Source: Candidatus Poseidoniia archaeon | GTDB lineage: Archaea > Thermoplasmatota > Poseidoniia > MGIII > CG-Epi1 | Reading direction: 5' to 3' | Assembly (NCBI GenBank): GCA_030748895.1 | Contig: JASMLC010000014.1 | Location: forward strand, 1 to 33,231 | DNA length: 33,231 nt | In this document: in pieces, positions 13,956 through 22,151 of the stretch | How the letters are laid out: the number at the start of each line of letters is the position of its first letter | How positions within the stretch are numbered: the stretch's first letter is position 1 | Notes under the pieces: generated by a model | The model's input: the letters and a program-made list of their open reading frames with translations, nothing else | Told to the model about the DNA's origin: nothing | Databases searched by the model: none | Program-made: the position numbers and the translations under genes

Positions 13956-16613
13956 ATGCAGGATGACTTCACGCAGCAGTTGCCCGACCGCGACCCGCAG
14001 GAGACGCGCGAGTGGATTGAGTCGCTGGAGGCGGTAATCGAGGCGGGCGGCAGCGACCGCGCGCGCAACCTGCTCTACCGGCTGCTCGAAGCGGCGCAGC
14101 GGCAGGGCGTCGCAATTCCCGAAGTGCTGAACACACCATATATCAACACAATCCCCGCCAGCGCCGAACCGCCCTATCCGGGCGACGAGGGCATTGAGCG
14201 GCGCATCCGGCGCATCATCCGCTGGAACGCGGCGATGATGGTCTCGCGCGCCAACAAGCGGCATGGCGGCATCGGCGGCCATATCTCGACCTACGCCTCG
14301 GCTGCGAGCCTCTACGAAATCGGCTTCCACCATTTCTTCCGCGGCAAGGAACGGGGGCCGGGCGACCTCGTCTACTTTCAGGGCCACGCCTCGCCCGGCA
14401 TCTACTCGCGGGCGTTCCTCGAAGGGCGATTGAGCGAGGCGCAGATGGACCACTTCCGTCGCGAGGCGTTCACCGCAGGGCTCTCGAGCTACCCGCACCC
14501 GCGGCTGATGCCCGATTTCTGGGAGTTCCCGACTGTCTCGATGGGGCTCGGCCCGACCAACGCCATCTATCAGGCGCGCTTCAACCGCTACCTCCACGCG
14601 CGCGGTATTGCCGATACCAGCCAGTCGCGCGTCTGGGCATTCCCCGGCGACGGCGAATGCGACGAGCCGGAGACGCTGCACGCGCTGACGCTGGCAGCAC
14701 GCGAGAAGCTCGACAACCTGACGTTTGTCGTCAACTGCAACCTGCAACGGCTCGATGGGCCGGTGCGCGGCAACGGCAAGATTGTTCAGGAGCTGGAAGC
14801 AAAGTTCCTCGGCGCGGGCTGGAACGTCATCAAGGTCATCTGGGGCAGCGACTGGGACCCGCTACTGGCGCGCGACAGCGACGGGCTGCTGCTCCACCGC
14901 ATGGAGGAGACGCTCGACGGCGACTACCAGCGGCTCGCCGTGGAGTCGGCCGACAACATCCGCGAGCAATTCTTCGGCCCCGAGCTGCAGCATCTCGTCG
15001 CCGGGATTCCCGACGACGAGCTGACGCGCATGCGGCGCGGGGGGCACGACACGCAGAAGGTCTACACGGCCTACGCGGCGGCAATGGCGTATAAGGGTGC
15101 ACCGACCGCCATCCTCGCCAAGACTGTGAAAGGGTGGGCGCTCGGCGGCGGCTTCGAGGCGCGCAACATCACCCACCAGAAGAAGGCGCTCGAATCGCCG
15201 GACCTGAAGTTCTTCCGCGACCTGCTCGAGCTGCAGATTTCCGACGACGAACTGGAGGAGTTCCCCTACTACCTGCCGGCCGACGACAGCGAGGAGGTGC
15301 AGTACCTGCTCTCGCACCGCGATGCGCTGGGCGGCTGCGTCCCACAACGTAATCGCAGCGCGACCACGGTCGCGCTGCCGAAACGCGACACCTACAGGGA
15401 GTTCGATGACGGCAGCGGCGAACAGCAGGTCTCGACGACGATGGCGTTCGTACGGCTGATGCGCAACCTGATGCTCTCTGGCGAATTCGGAAAGCGCATC
15501 GTCCCTATCGTCCCGGACGAGGCGCGCACCTTCGGGATAGAAGCGCTCTTCACCGAGTTCAAGATTTACAACGCGCTCGGGCAGGACTACACGCCGGTCG
15601 ACGCCGAGCTGCTTCTGTCGTACGTCGAGGCGGAGGACGGCCAGATTCTCGAGGAGGGCATCTCCGAGGCGGGGGCGATGAGCTCCTTCACCGCAGCGGG
15701 CACCGCCCATTCCAGCTTCGGCGAACAGACCATACCGTTCTACATCTTCTACTCGATGTTCGGCTTCCAGCGCGTCGGCGACGCCATCTGGTGCGCCGCT
15801 GATTCACGCGCGCGCGGCTTCCTGCTCGGCGCGACCGCCGGTCGCACGACGCTCAACGGCGAGGGGCTGCAGCACCAGGACGGGCATTCGTTGCTGGTCG
15901 CCGCGACGGTGCCGTGCTGCCTTGCCTACGACCCGGCGTTCGCCTACGAAATCGCGGTCATCGTGCGCGAGGGGCTGCGGCGCATGGTCGACGAACAGGA
16001 GGACCTGCTCTACTACCTGACGCTCTACAACGAAAATTACGCCATGCCGCCCAAGCCAGCGCGTGCCGAGCGCGGCATCATCCAGGGCATCTACCGCTTC
16101 CGGAAACCGGCGAAGCCGCAAGTGCGGCTCTTCGGCAGCGGCTCAATCATGCAGCAGGTGCTACGTGCCGCCCAGATACTCGAAGAAAAATTCGGCGTCG
16201 CCGCCGAAATCTGGTCGGTGACGAGCTACGGCGGGCTGCGGCGCGACGCGTTGAAGTGCGAGCGCTGGAACTGGCTGCACCCCACCGAGGAAGAGCGCAC
16301 GCCGTTCATCCAGCAGCAGCTGGGCAAGCGGCGCATGCCAACCATCGCCGCCACCGACTTTATGCGCGCGGTGCCCGACATGGTCGGCAAGTGGGTGCCC
16401 GGCCCCTACATCACGCTCGGCACCGACGGTTTCGGCCGCAGCGATACCCGCGAGCAGCTGCGCAGCTTCTTCGAGGTCAGCGGCGAGCACATCACCGTCG
16501 CGGCACTCAACGCGCTCGCGCAATCAGGCAAGTTCCCGGCGGAAGACGTCGCGAGCGCCATCAGGACGCTCGGAGTGGACCCGGAGCTGGCCGACCCGTT
16601 CTATTCTTATTGA
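13956..16613 (+). CDS. aceE: Pyruvate dehydrogenase E1 component, homodimeric (AceE type)
   Basis: An 885-residue thiamine-diphosphate enzyme that decarboxylates pyruvate and passes the acetyl group to E2 lipoate. It aligns from end to end with bacterial AceE (about 887 residues in E. coli). Shared motifs include the TPP-binding GDGECDEPETLHALTLAAREK ending NCNLQRLDGPV, GRTTLNGEGLQHQDGHS, YYSMFGFQRVGD with IPFYIF before it, SVTSYGGLRRD and LGTDGFGRSDTRE. The single-chain form is bacterial. Archaea usually use ferredoxin oxidoreductases or alpha/beta-type 2-oxoacid dehydrogenases. Codon use matches the neighbours, so any transfer is old. The ATG follows the DHS-like gene by 27 nt, and TTTTAAC at 13923-13929 overlaps that gene's stop and may be its promoter. 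No E2 or E3 gene is in the window. Confidence 0.97.
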   Translation: MQDDFTQQLPDRDPQETREWIESLEAVIEAGGSDRARNLLYRLLEAAQRQGVAIPEVLNTPYINTIPASAEPPYPGDEGIERRIRRIIRWNAAMMVSRANKRHGGIGGHISTYASAASLYEIGFHHFFRGKERGPGDLVYFQGHASPGIYSRAFLEGRLSEAQMDHFRREAFTAGLSSYPHPRLMPDFWEFPTVSMGLGPTNAIYQARFNRYLHARGIADTSQSRVWAFPGDGECDEPETLHALTLAAREKLDNLTFVVNCNLQRLDGPVRGNGKIVQELEAKFLGAGWNVIKVIWGSDWDPLLARDSDGLLLHRMEETLDGDYQRLAVESADNIREQFFGPELQHLVAGIPDDELTRMRRGGHDTQKVYTAYAAAMAYKGAPTAILAKTVKGWALGGGFEARNITHQKKALESPDLKFFRDLLELQISDDELEEFPYYLPADDSEEVQYLLSHRDALGGCVPQRNRSATTVALPKRDTYREFDDGSGEQQVSTTMAFVRLMRNLMLSGEFGKRIVPIVPDEARTFGIEALFTEFKIYNALGQDYTPVDAELLLSYVEAEDGQILEEGISEAGAMSSFTAAGTAHSSFGEQTIPFYIFYSMFGFQRVGDAIWCAADSRARGFLLGATAGRTTLNGEGLQHQDGHSLLVAATVPCCLAYDPAFAYEIAVIVREGLRRMVDEQEDLLYYLTLYNENYAMPPKPARAERGIIQGIYRFRKPAKPQVRLFGSGSIMQQVLRAAQILEEKFGVAAEIWSVTSYGGLRRDALKCERWNWLHPTEEERTPFIQQQLGKRRMPTIAATDFMRAVPDMVGKWVPGPYITLGTDGFGRSDTREQLRSFFEVSGEHITVAALNALAQSGKFPAEDVASAIRTLGVDPELADPFYSY

Positions 16614-16628
16614 AATCTAAAATAAATA

Positions 16629-17132
16629 TTAGCTTTCTCTCGAATCCATATGAACAGATTGCCACCCATCAGTAGTTAATGTTATTTGAATTTTTTCTCT
16701 TGAATCATGGAGGGTTTCCCAATTCTTAAGGGTATCCTCCATCAAAATTGAAACTGGCTCATTGGACGACCTTTGAAGAAAAATCTTTGTTCCGTTCTTG
16801 TTCGAATTTTTTATATATGAAAAAATTTTCTGCTCCTCGCTTTCCATATAGAATTTTAATGAGGTGTTCCCCTTTCCGGTTACATTCAGGGCTGGCTGGC
16901 CGTTAATATCTGTAAGTGTAAAGTTGACATCACCTGACTTTTCTTCCAAATAATCAGTAAACCCTTCCCAACCTTCGGGGATAGAAATCCATAGAATGTA
17001 GGATTGTTCTTAACCCGTCGTAATCGTAAGATTATATTCATATTCAACATAATCCTTGCTTGGAAAAAAGAAAGAACTAATCAGAATGATAATTATGCCC
17101 CCGATGATTACAAGTTTGATTTGTTTATTCAT
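16629..17132 (-). pseudogene. Membrane-anchored hypothetical gene broken by an in-frame TAA
   Basis: On the minus strand ATG at 17132 opens a frame encoding MNKQIKLVIIGGIIIILISS, a classic N-terminal membrane anchor. It continues to YEYNLTITTG and then meets TAA at 17012-17010. The same frame carries straight on (EQSYILWISIPEGWEGF...) for a further 126 codons to a stop at 16629. The downstream half has a folded-protein look (FTLTDINGQPALNVTGKGNTSLKFY). No family is recognised. Read through, the product would be about 167 residues, anchored by one helix and facing outside. A single nonsense change would explain it, as would readthrough or a sequencing error. The DNA is much more AT-rich than all neighbours and the codons are AT-ending, which points to foreign origin. 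GGGGAG lies 4 nt before the ATG as a possible RBS. Confidence 0.6.
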
Positions 17133-17242
17133 TCAGCTCCCCTTTCCGGCATTAACGGCAGCGCCATGTGTGGCGCTGCCGTGAGCACGCGGAAGCCAAC
17201 GCGCTGATTCAGAAGCGGGAACTTCACGCCGGGCTCGCCCAC
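17129..17242 (-). CDS. Small ORF or gene remnant, 37 residues
   Basis: GTG at 17242 opens a GC-rich frame encoding MGEPGVKFPLLNQRVGFRVL, then TAAPHMALPLMPERGAE. Its stop overlaps the ATG of the AT-rich anchored gene (ATGA). The frame is open a little further upstream to a TAA near 17257. A TATAATTTA-like box (minus strand, 17266-17275) lies about 27 nt before the GTG, as for leaderless genes here. The segment NQRVGFRV vaguely resembles the C-terminal end of formylglycine-generating-enzyme (SUMF1-like) domains, so this could be the tail of a deleted gene. Both readings are uncertain. Confidence 0.35.
   Translation of the reverse strand: MGEPGVKFPLLNQRVGFRVLTAAPHMALPLMPERGAE
17157..17180. repeat. 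Perfect 10-bp inverted repeat (hairpin)
   Basis: GGCAGCGCCA and TGGCGCTGCC are separated by TGTG and form a strong GC-rich stem. It lies within the small ORF, at the edge where GC-rich sequence changes to the AT-rich patch. No T-run follows on either strand, so a simple terminator is not indicated. Confidence 0.6.
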
Positions 17243-17284
17243 GAAATCTACAGTGACGCCAGCCCTAAATTATAGTTTCAGCGC

Positions 17285-18925
17285 CTACATCCCCGGCATG
17301 CCGCCACCCATGTCGCCGCCGGGCGGCATCGGCGACTCTTCGGGCGCCCGCGAGGCGATGACATCGTCAATGCGCAGAATCATGCTCGCGACATCCGTGG
17401 CGGACGAGATGGCCTGCGTCTTGACGCGCAACGGCTCCATCACGTTGCGCGAGCGCATGTTGACGACCGAGCCGCTGAAGACGTCCAGCCCCGCGTGGGG
17501 GTTGCGCCCCTTGCGGGTGTGCGCCTTGCGCAGCGCCATCAGCGTGTCGATGACGTCCAGCCCGGCGTTCTCGGCCAGCGTGCGCGGCACGATTTCAATC
17601 GCGTCCGCGAACGCCTCGATGGCGAGCTGCTCGCGGCCGCCGACGCGCGGCGCGTACTTGCGCAGCTTGAGCGCCAGCTCGATTTCGGCTGCGCCGCCGC
17701 CGGTCACCATGCGCCCGTCCTCGACGACCAGTGAGACGACGCCGATAGCGTCCTCGAGGTTGCGCTCGATTTCGTCGATGACGTGCTCGGTGCCGCCGCG
17801 GACCAGGATCGATACCGACTTGGGGTTGCTGCAATTGGTGATGAAGGTCATGTCGTCGTCGCCAATCTTGCGCGTTTCGACGAGGCCGGCAGCGCCCAAG
17901 TCAGCCTTGGAGATGGAGTCGATGCTCGAGACGATACTACCGCCGGTCGCGCGCGCCAGCGCTTCCATGTCTGATTTTTTAGCGCGCCGAATGGCCATGA
18001 TACCCTGCTTGGCCATGAAGTGCTGCGCCAGGTCGTCAATGCCTTTCTGGCAGACGACGACGTTTGCGCCCGCCTTTTTCACCCTCATGACGAGCTTGCG
18101 GATGGTATCCTCTTCCTGGTCGAGGAACGCCTGCACCTGCGACGGGTCGTTAATCTGGATTTTGGCGTCGAACTCGGTCTTGCGGATTTCGAACGCCGCA
18201 TCAACCAGCGCCACCTTCGCTTTCGCGATACACCGTGGCATTCCCGTATGCACCGGCTCCTTGTCGAGAATTATGCCGGTCACCAGTTCGGTGTCACCGA
18301 TGGAAGCGCCCTGCTTCTTCTGGATCTTGATATCATCACGGTCGACCATGGTGTTGCAGCCGCTGCCCTCGGCAACCGACCGGACGGCGCTTACGGTAAT
18401 CTCGGCCAGGAAGCCCGCCATCGCTTCGGAAGACTTGCCGGTCATCGCCGTGACGGCAATCGCCCTGAGCTTGGCGGTCTCGCTGCGCCGGATGGGGCGC
18501 GCATACTTCTGCATGATGGCATCCGCTTCTGTCGCGGCGCGGCGGTAGCCGTTGCCGATGGCGGTGGCGTGGACGCCCTTGTTGAGCAGCTCCTCGGCGT
18601 TCTTCAGCAGTTCGCCGGCGAGGATGACTGCGGTAGTAGTTCCGTCGCCACATTCGGAATCCTGCGTCTTGGCGACCTCGACAATCATCTTGGCGGCCGG
18701 ATGCTCGACCTCGATTTCCTTGAGAATCGTGACGCCGTCGTTGGTAATCACGACGTCGCCCATCGAGTCGACCATCATCTTGTCCATGCCCTTCGGGCCA
18801 AGGGTGCTGCGCACTGCTTCGGCTATCGCCTTGGCTGCGGCGATGTTGTTGTGCGTGGCCTGTCGGCCGGTGTCGCGCTGGGTGCCCTCCTTGAGGATGA
18901 GCACGGGAGTATTGCCGGACATCAT
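17285..18925 (-). CDS. ths: Thermosome subunit (group II chaperonin)
   Basis: A 546-residue subunit of the archaeal ATP-driven folding chamber. Diagnostic parts are the start [18 protein letters not shown], the nucleotide motif [40 protein letters not shown], the second ATP motif [16 protein letters not shown] and the Gly/Met-rich C-terminal tail [11 protein letters not shown], typical of chaperonins. Two adjacent ATG codons (18925 and 18922) could start it. The box at 18946-18953 fits the second slightly better for a leaderless message. Only this one subunit gene is in the window. It is monocistronic as far as visible, since DUF92 upstream has its own box. Confidence 0.97.
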   Translation of the reverse strand: MMSGNTPVLILKEGTQRDTGRQATHNNIAAAKAIAEAVRSTLGPKGMDKMMVDSMGDVVITNDGVTILKEIEVEHPAAKMIVEVAKTQDSECGDGTTTAVILAGELLKNAEELLNKGVHATAIGNGYRRAATEADAIMQKYARPIRRSETAKLRAIAVTAMTGKSSEAMAGFLAEITVSAVRSVAEGSGCNTMVDRDDIKIQKKQGASIGDTELVTGIILDKEPVHTGMPRCIAKAKVALVDAAFEIRKTEFDAKIQINDPSQVQAFLDQEEDTIRKLVMRVKKAGANVVVCQKGIDDLAQHFMAKQGIMAIRRAKKSDMEALARATGGSIVSSIDSISKADLGAAGLVETRKIGDDDMTFITNCSNPKSVSILVRGGTEHVIDEIERNLEDAIGVVSLVVEDGRMVTGGGAAEIELALKLRKYAPRVGGREQLAIEAFADAIEIVPRTLAENAGLDVIDTLMALRKAHTRKGRNPHAGLDVFSGSVVNMRSRNVMEPLRVKTQAISSATDVASMILRIDDVIASRAPEESPMPPGGDMGGGMPGM

Positions 18926-18945
18926 GGCGCGCCACCGTAAGGCGA

Positions 18946-18953
18946 TATATAAA
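18946..18953 (-). promoter_or_regulatory. TATA box of the thermosome gene
   Basis: Minus-strand TTTATATA is embedded in a longer A/T stretch (18945-18960) and centred 25-28 nt before the two candidate ATGs. The extended AT-rich flank may include a BRE-like purine region. It is a strong promoter candidate. Confidence 0.75.
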
Positions 18954-18983
18954 AAATTAACACTGTTTTGGGGAAAATGAAGT

Positions 18984-19760
18984 TTAATTTTGGAAAAAGT
19001 CCAGTAATGGCAGCGAAATGAGCGCACTTATGCCGATTGCGACGAAATTTACGCCGCCTTTTCCCAGCCATCCCCGCCTTTCAGCAGTCGCACCCAGTAC
19101 TGAATCAAGCTGGCAACCAATAAAACCGAGCATTGTCGGCAGGAAAAGCAGCAGGAAGTTGAAATTCCCTGCCTGTTTCCATTCAAAACCTTCGGGCCAG
19201 CCCACGAGAACGAACACAGCGAGTGAAATCATGCTCATGCTCAGCGCCGAAAGTCCCGCCGCCAGCGAGCCAATAAGCGAAATGCCGCCGTCGGTCCCCG
19301 GCGGCACCCGCGTGCGGGGGCTGGTAATCAGCACCGGCGCCGGCGCGAATACCCCGATTTCGCTAGCCAGCGTGTCGGCGGCCGCGGCCGCCAGCGCGGT
19401 AGTGAACGCTATCAGCGCCTGCTCAGGGCTGAGCCATCCGCCGCCGTAGGCCAGCGCGACCAGCGCCGGCACCGTACCGTTCGAGAGTACGTTGGTGCCG
19501 CCGCGGGTGCCCTCCTTGGATTCCTCGACGCCGAGCTGGAGCTTGTAGTGGAAGCCGAAACGGGTCGCGAGGAACGAGCCGCCGACAAAGATGAGCAGCA
19601 GCAACAGCCAGCTCCAGTGGCCCATCGTGGCCGAGATGAAGCAAATCAGGAACGCCAGAATGGCGCCAACCAGGTCGAGCACGCGCGCCTTGTAGGCGAT
19701 GCCGGCAATCGCTCCGCTCGCGAGCGCAATCAGTGCTATCTGGAACGGCTCCAGCTCCAC
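18984..19760 (-). CDS. DUF92 integral membrane protein (VTE6-like family)
   Basis: A 258-residue membrane protein with about six helices, of the DUF92 family. Its plant member VTE6 is a phytyl-phosphate kinase. Family features are the N-terminal ALASGAIAGIAYKARVLDLVGAI, the loop RFGFHYKLQLGVEESKEGTRGGTNVLSNG, AAAADTLASEIGVF and the late CQLDSVLGATAERRGW. The archaeal members are uncharacterised. A prenyl-phosphate kinase role in lipid synthesis or salvage is plausible but inferred. GTG at 19760 is preferred because the box at 19782-19789 lies about 26 nt before it. GTG at 19772 would add four residues but lie only about 14 nt from the box. Confidence 0.85.
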   Translation of the reverse strand: MELEPFQIALIALASGAIAGIAYKARVLDLVGAILAFLICFISATMGHWSWLLLLLIFVGGSFLATRFGFHYKLQLGVEESKEGTRGGTNVLSNGTVPALVALAYGGGWLSPEQALIAFTTALAAAAADTLASEIGVFAPAPVLITSPRTRVPPGTDGGISLIGSLAAGLSALSMSMISLAVFVLVGWPEGFEWKQAGNFNFLLLFLPTMLGFIGCQLDSVLGATAERRGWLGKGGVNFVAIGISALISLPLLDFFQN

Positions 19761-19781
19761 ACTGGCGCGCACCTTGGGGGC

Positions 19782-19789
19782 TATATAAA
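19782..19789 (-). promoter_or_regulatory. TATA box of the DUF92 gene
   Basis: Minus-strand TTTATATA sits directly against the stop codon of the phosphohexomutase. The 26-nt spacing to GTG 19760 was used to choose that start. Confidence 0.7.
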
Positions 19790-19790
19790 A

Positions 19791-21170
19791 TCAGCCTGAG
19801 AGCGATGCCAGCGCCAGTTCATACTCGGCGGTGAACTCCGCCCGGATTTCCGCCAGCCGTTCGGGTGTGCGCGCCTCGATGAACATGCGCATCACCGGCT
19901 GCGTGTTGGAAGGGCGCAGCAGCACCCAGCCATCGTCGAGCCAGACCTTGACGCCGTCAATGGTCTCGACACGGTAACCGCGCGCGGTGAAGTCGGCCTG
20001 CAACGCCGCGTTCAGGTCGAATTTTACATCGTCAGGGCAGGCGAACTTGAGTTCCTCGTAGGACAGCGACGGAATTTCGTCCGCCAGCTCCGAAAGCTTA
20101 CGGCCGGAAGCGCGCAGCAGCTCCAGCACCTTGAGAGAAATAATCAGCGGGTCATCGAACAGGAATTCCGTAAGGTCGGGGGCGAAGAGATGGGCCGAAA
20201 TCTCGAGTGCCAGTATCGCATTGTGCTTCTTCAATTCCTCGCAAACAAAGACGTCGCCGACCCGAATCCAGACCAGTTCGGCGCCCAGCTTCGGGATTTC
20301 GTCCTCCAGCACCATCGAGCAGGGGACGTTGGCCAGCACCGGTCCTTGCCGCAGCTTCAACAGCTCGGGCACCAGCAGGATGCCGATTTTCTCGGTCGGC
20401 ACCGCACGGCCACGGTTGTCGACAAAAACGCAACGGTCGCAGTCGCCATCGAAGGCGATGCCGCAGTCGAAATCGCTCGCGGCGACCAGCTCCATCAGCG
20501 CACCGATATTCTTCGGCGCCGGCTCTGAAGGGCGGTTCGGGAAGCGACCGTCGGGCTCGCCGTTGATGATTTTGGTCGTGGCGCCGAAGCGCTGGAAGAG
20601 CGATTCAAGAATGACGCCGCCGACGCCATTGCCGGGGTCAAGCGCGATGCGCATGCCAGCCAGTGAACCGATGCGCTCGGCAGCGAAAGTCGCGAAGAGT
20701 TCCAGCACTTCCGCTTCCGGGACCCGCGACAGCCCGCCCTCGGCCGCGGATACGAGCGGCTCGCCGGCGAAGAATAAGTCGCGCACTTCCGTGTTGCCGT
20801 CGGTAAAGCCAGTCCCATCAGGGTGGCGGAAGCGGATGCCGTTGTATTCGGCCGGATTATGGCTGGCGGTGATGTAGACCCCACCGGCGAAATCGCCGCG
20901 CCAGGTCCACCAGTTGGCGACCGGAATCGGCACCATCCCGACCGACTCGACGTCGCAGCCGCCGCTGCGCAGCCCAGAGGTCACCGCCGCCTCGAGGTCA
21001 GGAGAACTGGTGCGCGCGTCGCGTCCAATACAAATGCGGCCGGAAGCGCCCTTGCTGACAAGGTATGCCGCGAATGTCGCGCCGACACGCTCGGCGGTCA
21101 CGAGCGTCAGCTCACTGCCGTAGATACCGCGGATGTCGTAAGCGCGAAATATGTTGCGGGGAGTCGCCAT
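19791..21170 (-). CDS. manB: Phosphomannomutase/phosphoglucomutase
   Basis: A 459-residue alpha-D-phosphohexomutase that interconverts 1- and 6-phosphosugars through a phosphoserine. It feeds activated sugars to glycan and glycolipid synthesis. The four expected domains are present: FRAYDIRGIYG at the N-terminus, the phosphoserine loop TASHNPAEYNG, the Mg site FDGDCDRC, a sugar-specificity loop LEISAH and the phosphate-binding loop RPSNTQP. Two loops are unusual. The last is normally RPSNTEP, and the sugar loop is normally GExSGH. Both retain most key residues. ATG 21170 is preferred over 21182 because CTATAAC lies 25 nt upstream and the homology begins there. Confidence 0.93.
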   Translation of the reverse strand: MATPRNIFRAYDIRGIYGSELTLVTAERVGATFAAYLVSKGASGRICIGRDARTSSPDLEAAVTSGLRSGGCDVESVGMVPIPVANWWTWRGDFAGGVYITASHNPAEYNGIRFRHPDGTGFTDGNTEVRDLFFAGEPLVSAAEGGLSRVPEAEVLELFATFAAERIGSLAGMRIALDPGNGVGGVILESLFQRFGATTKIINGEPDGRFPNRPSEPAPKNIGALMELVAASDFDCGIAFDGDCDRCVFVDNRGRAVPTEKIGILLVPELLKLRQGPVLANVPCSMVLEDEIPKLGAELVWIRVGDVFVCEELKKHNAILALEISAHLFAPDLTEFLFDDPLIISLKVLELLRASGRKLSELADEIPSLSYEELKFACPDDVKFDLNAALQADFTARGYRVETIDGVKVWLDDGWVLLRPSNTQPVMRMFIEARTPERLAEIRAEFTAEYELALASLSG

Positions 21171-21191
21171 GCGACGGCGCATTCGGGGGGC

Positions 21192-21198
21192 GTTATAG
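21192..21198 (-). promoter_or_regulatory. TATA box of the phosphohexomutase gene
   Basis: CTATAAC on the minus strand is centred 25 nt before ATG 21170 and is the only AT-rich run in this GC-rich gap. Confidence 0.5.
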
Positions 21199-21302
21199 AG
21201 ATGGCGCCCCGTAAGGCAATACGCCGTTGCCGGAGGCGATGACGCTATCGCGGCCCCGCCAGGTGATGCGCAGCCATTAATGGCGTCGCGCCTTCGACAG
21301 CC

Positions 21303-21869
21303 GTGGTCCTGACCGAATCGACGATGCCGGCGCTCGGCACCCGTGCACCCGACTTCGCGCTGCCAGAGCCCGGTACCGGCCGTGAATGGCGACTAGCCGA
21401 CTTCGGCGCCGAGGCGCTGGTGGTGGTATTCACCTGCAACCACTGCCCCTACGCGCAGGCAGTCGAGGAGCGCGTCATCGCGCTGGCGCGCGGCTTCGCG
21501 GGCCGCGCCGACTTCGTCGCCATCAGCGCCAACGACGCCGAAGGCTTTCCGGACGACGCGCCCGCGAAAATGGCGCAACGCGCGCGCGTGAAGGATTACC
21601 CGTTCCCCTACCTCTACGATGAAACACAGGCTGTCGCGCGCGCCTACGGGGCGGCGTGCACGCCCGACTTCTTCCTGTATGGCCCCGCCGCCGGCGCCGC
21701 TCCGCAACGGCGGCTTGCCTACCGGGGACGCTTCGACGACAACTGGCAGGAGCCCGAGCGCGTCGAGCACGAAGAGCTGCGCGACGCGCTCGAGGCGCTG
21801 CTCACGGGCGAGCCGGTCGCGGAGCCGCAACTGCCGGCGCTGGGGTGCAACATCAAGTGGCGGGAATAA
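21303..21869 (+). CDS. Thioredoxin-like (AhpC/TlpA-type) protein
   Basis: A 188-residue thioredoxin-fold protein of the cytosolic thioredoxin family that often annotates as redoxin. It has the CNHCP active site (CxxC) after VVVFTCNHCPY, the ISANDAEGFPDDAP segment, cis-Pro in ACTPDFFLY and the hallmark C-terminal end LGCNIKWR. It probably reduces disulfides or peroxides. The real partner is unknown. GTG at 21303 gives MVLTESTMPALGTRAPDF, and homologues commonly begin with VLTESTM, so this start is well supported. ATG 21324 is the alternative. It converges with the DUF5654 gene 6 nt away. Confidence 0.9.
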   Translation: MVLTESTMPALGTRAPDFALPEPGTGREWRLADFGAEALVVVFTCNHCPYAQAVEERVIALARGFAGRADFVAISANDAEGFPDDAPAKMAQRARVKDYPFPYLYDETQAVARAYGAACTPDFFLYGPAAGAAPQRRLAYRGRFDDNWQEPERVEHEELRDALEALLTGEPVAEPQLPALGCNIKWRE

Positions 21870-21875
21870 CCGGGC

Positions 21876-22151
21876 TCAGTCCTCGTCGTCGTCAAGCCCG
21901 AGCCGCTCTTCAATCTGCCGGTTGGCGCGCATCACCAGCCACGCCAGCACTGTCACGAGCAGCGTGACGCTGACCGCCGCGACGTAGACACCGTAAAGGG
22001 TCGAGGCGTCATTGTTCGGCATTACGTAGGCGACGGTGGCGTTGATCGCATCCTTCCACGCCAGCGCAATGACCAGCCCGAAGGCGGTCATGACTGACGA
22101 GAGGATGATAGCGCGGACATCTAGTTTTTTTGCGTTTTCTTCGAATCCCAT
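21876..22151 (-). CDS. DUF5654-like two-helix membrane protein
   Basis: A 91-residue protein with two membrane helices: AIILSSVMTAFGLVIALAW (about 14-32) and GVYVAAVSVTLLVTVLAWLVM (about 54-74). Its C-terminus is charged (RQIEERLGLDDDED). The AFGxVIALAW pattern matches archaeal proteins annotated DUF5654. The function is unknown. Its ATG shares a base with the stop of the Cys-rich gene upstream (TAATG), so the two form an operon. Confidence 0.75.
   Translation of the reverse strand: MGFEENAKKLDVRAIILSSVMTAFGLVIALAWKDAINATVAYVMPNNDASTLYGVYVAAVSVTLLVTVLAWLVMRANRQIEERLGLDDDED

Noticed and set aside
17010-17012. Pyrrolysine or selenocysteine recoding to explain the interrupted gene
   Set aside because: The stop is TAA. 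Pyrrolysine uses TAG and selenocysteine TGA, and no recoding element is visible.
17004-17207. Plus-strand ORF in the AT-rich patch (67 residues)
   Set aside because: It overlaps the minus-strand anchored gene and crosses the composition boundary. It has no promoter or homology pattern.
16614-17285. Insertion sequence or phage remnant
   Set aside because: No transposase, integrase, terminal inverted repeats or target duplication can be seen. Only the composition and the hairpin are unusual.
17253-18548. Long plus-strand ORF opposite the thermosome gene
   Set aside because: Antisense shadow. The minus strand encodes an unmistakable thermosome with the expected promoter.
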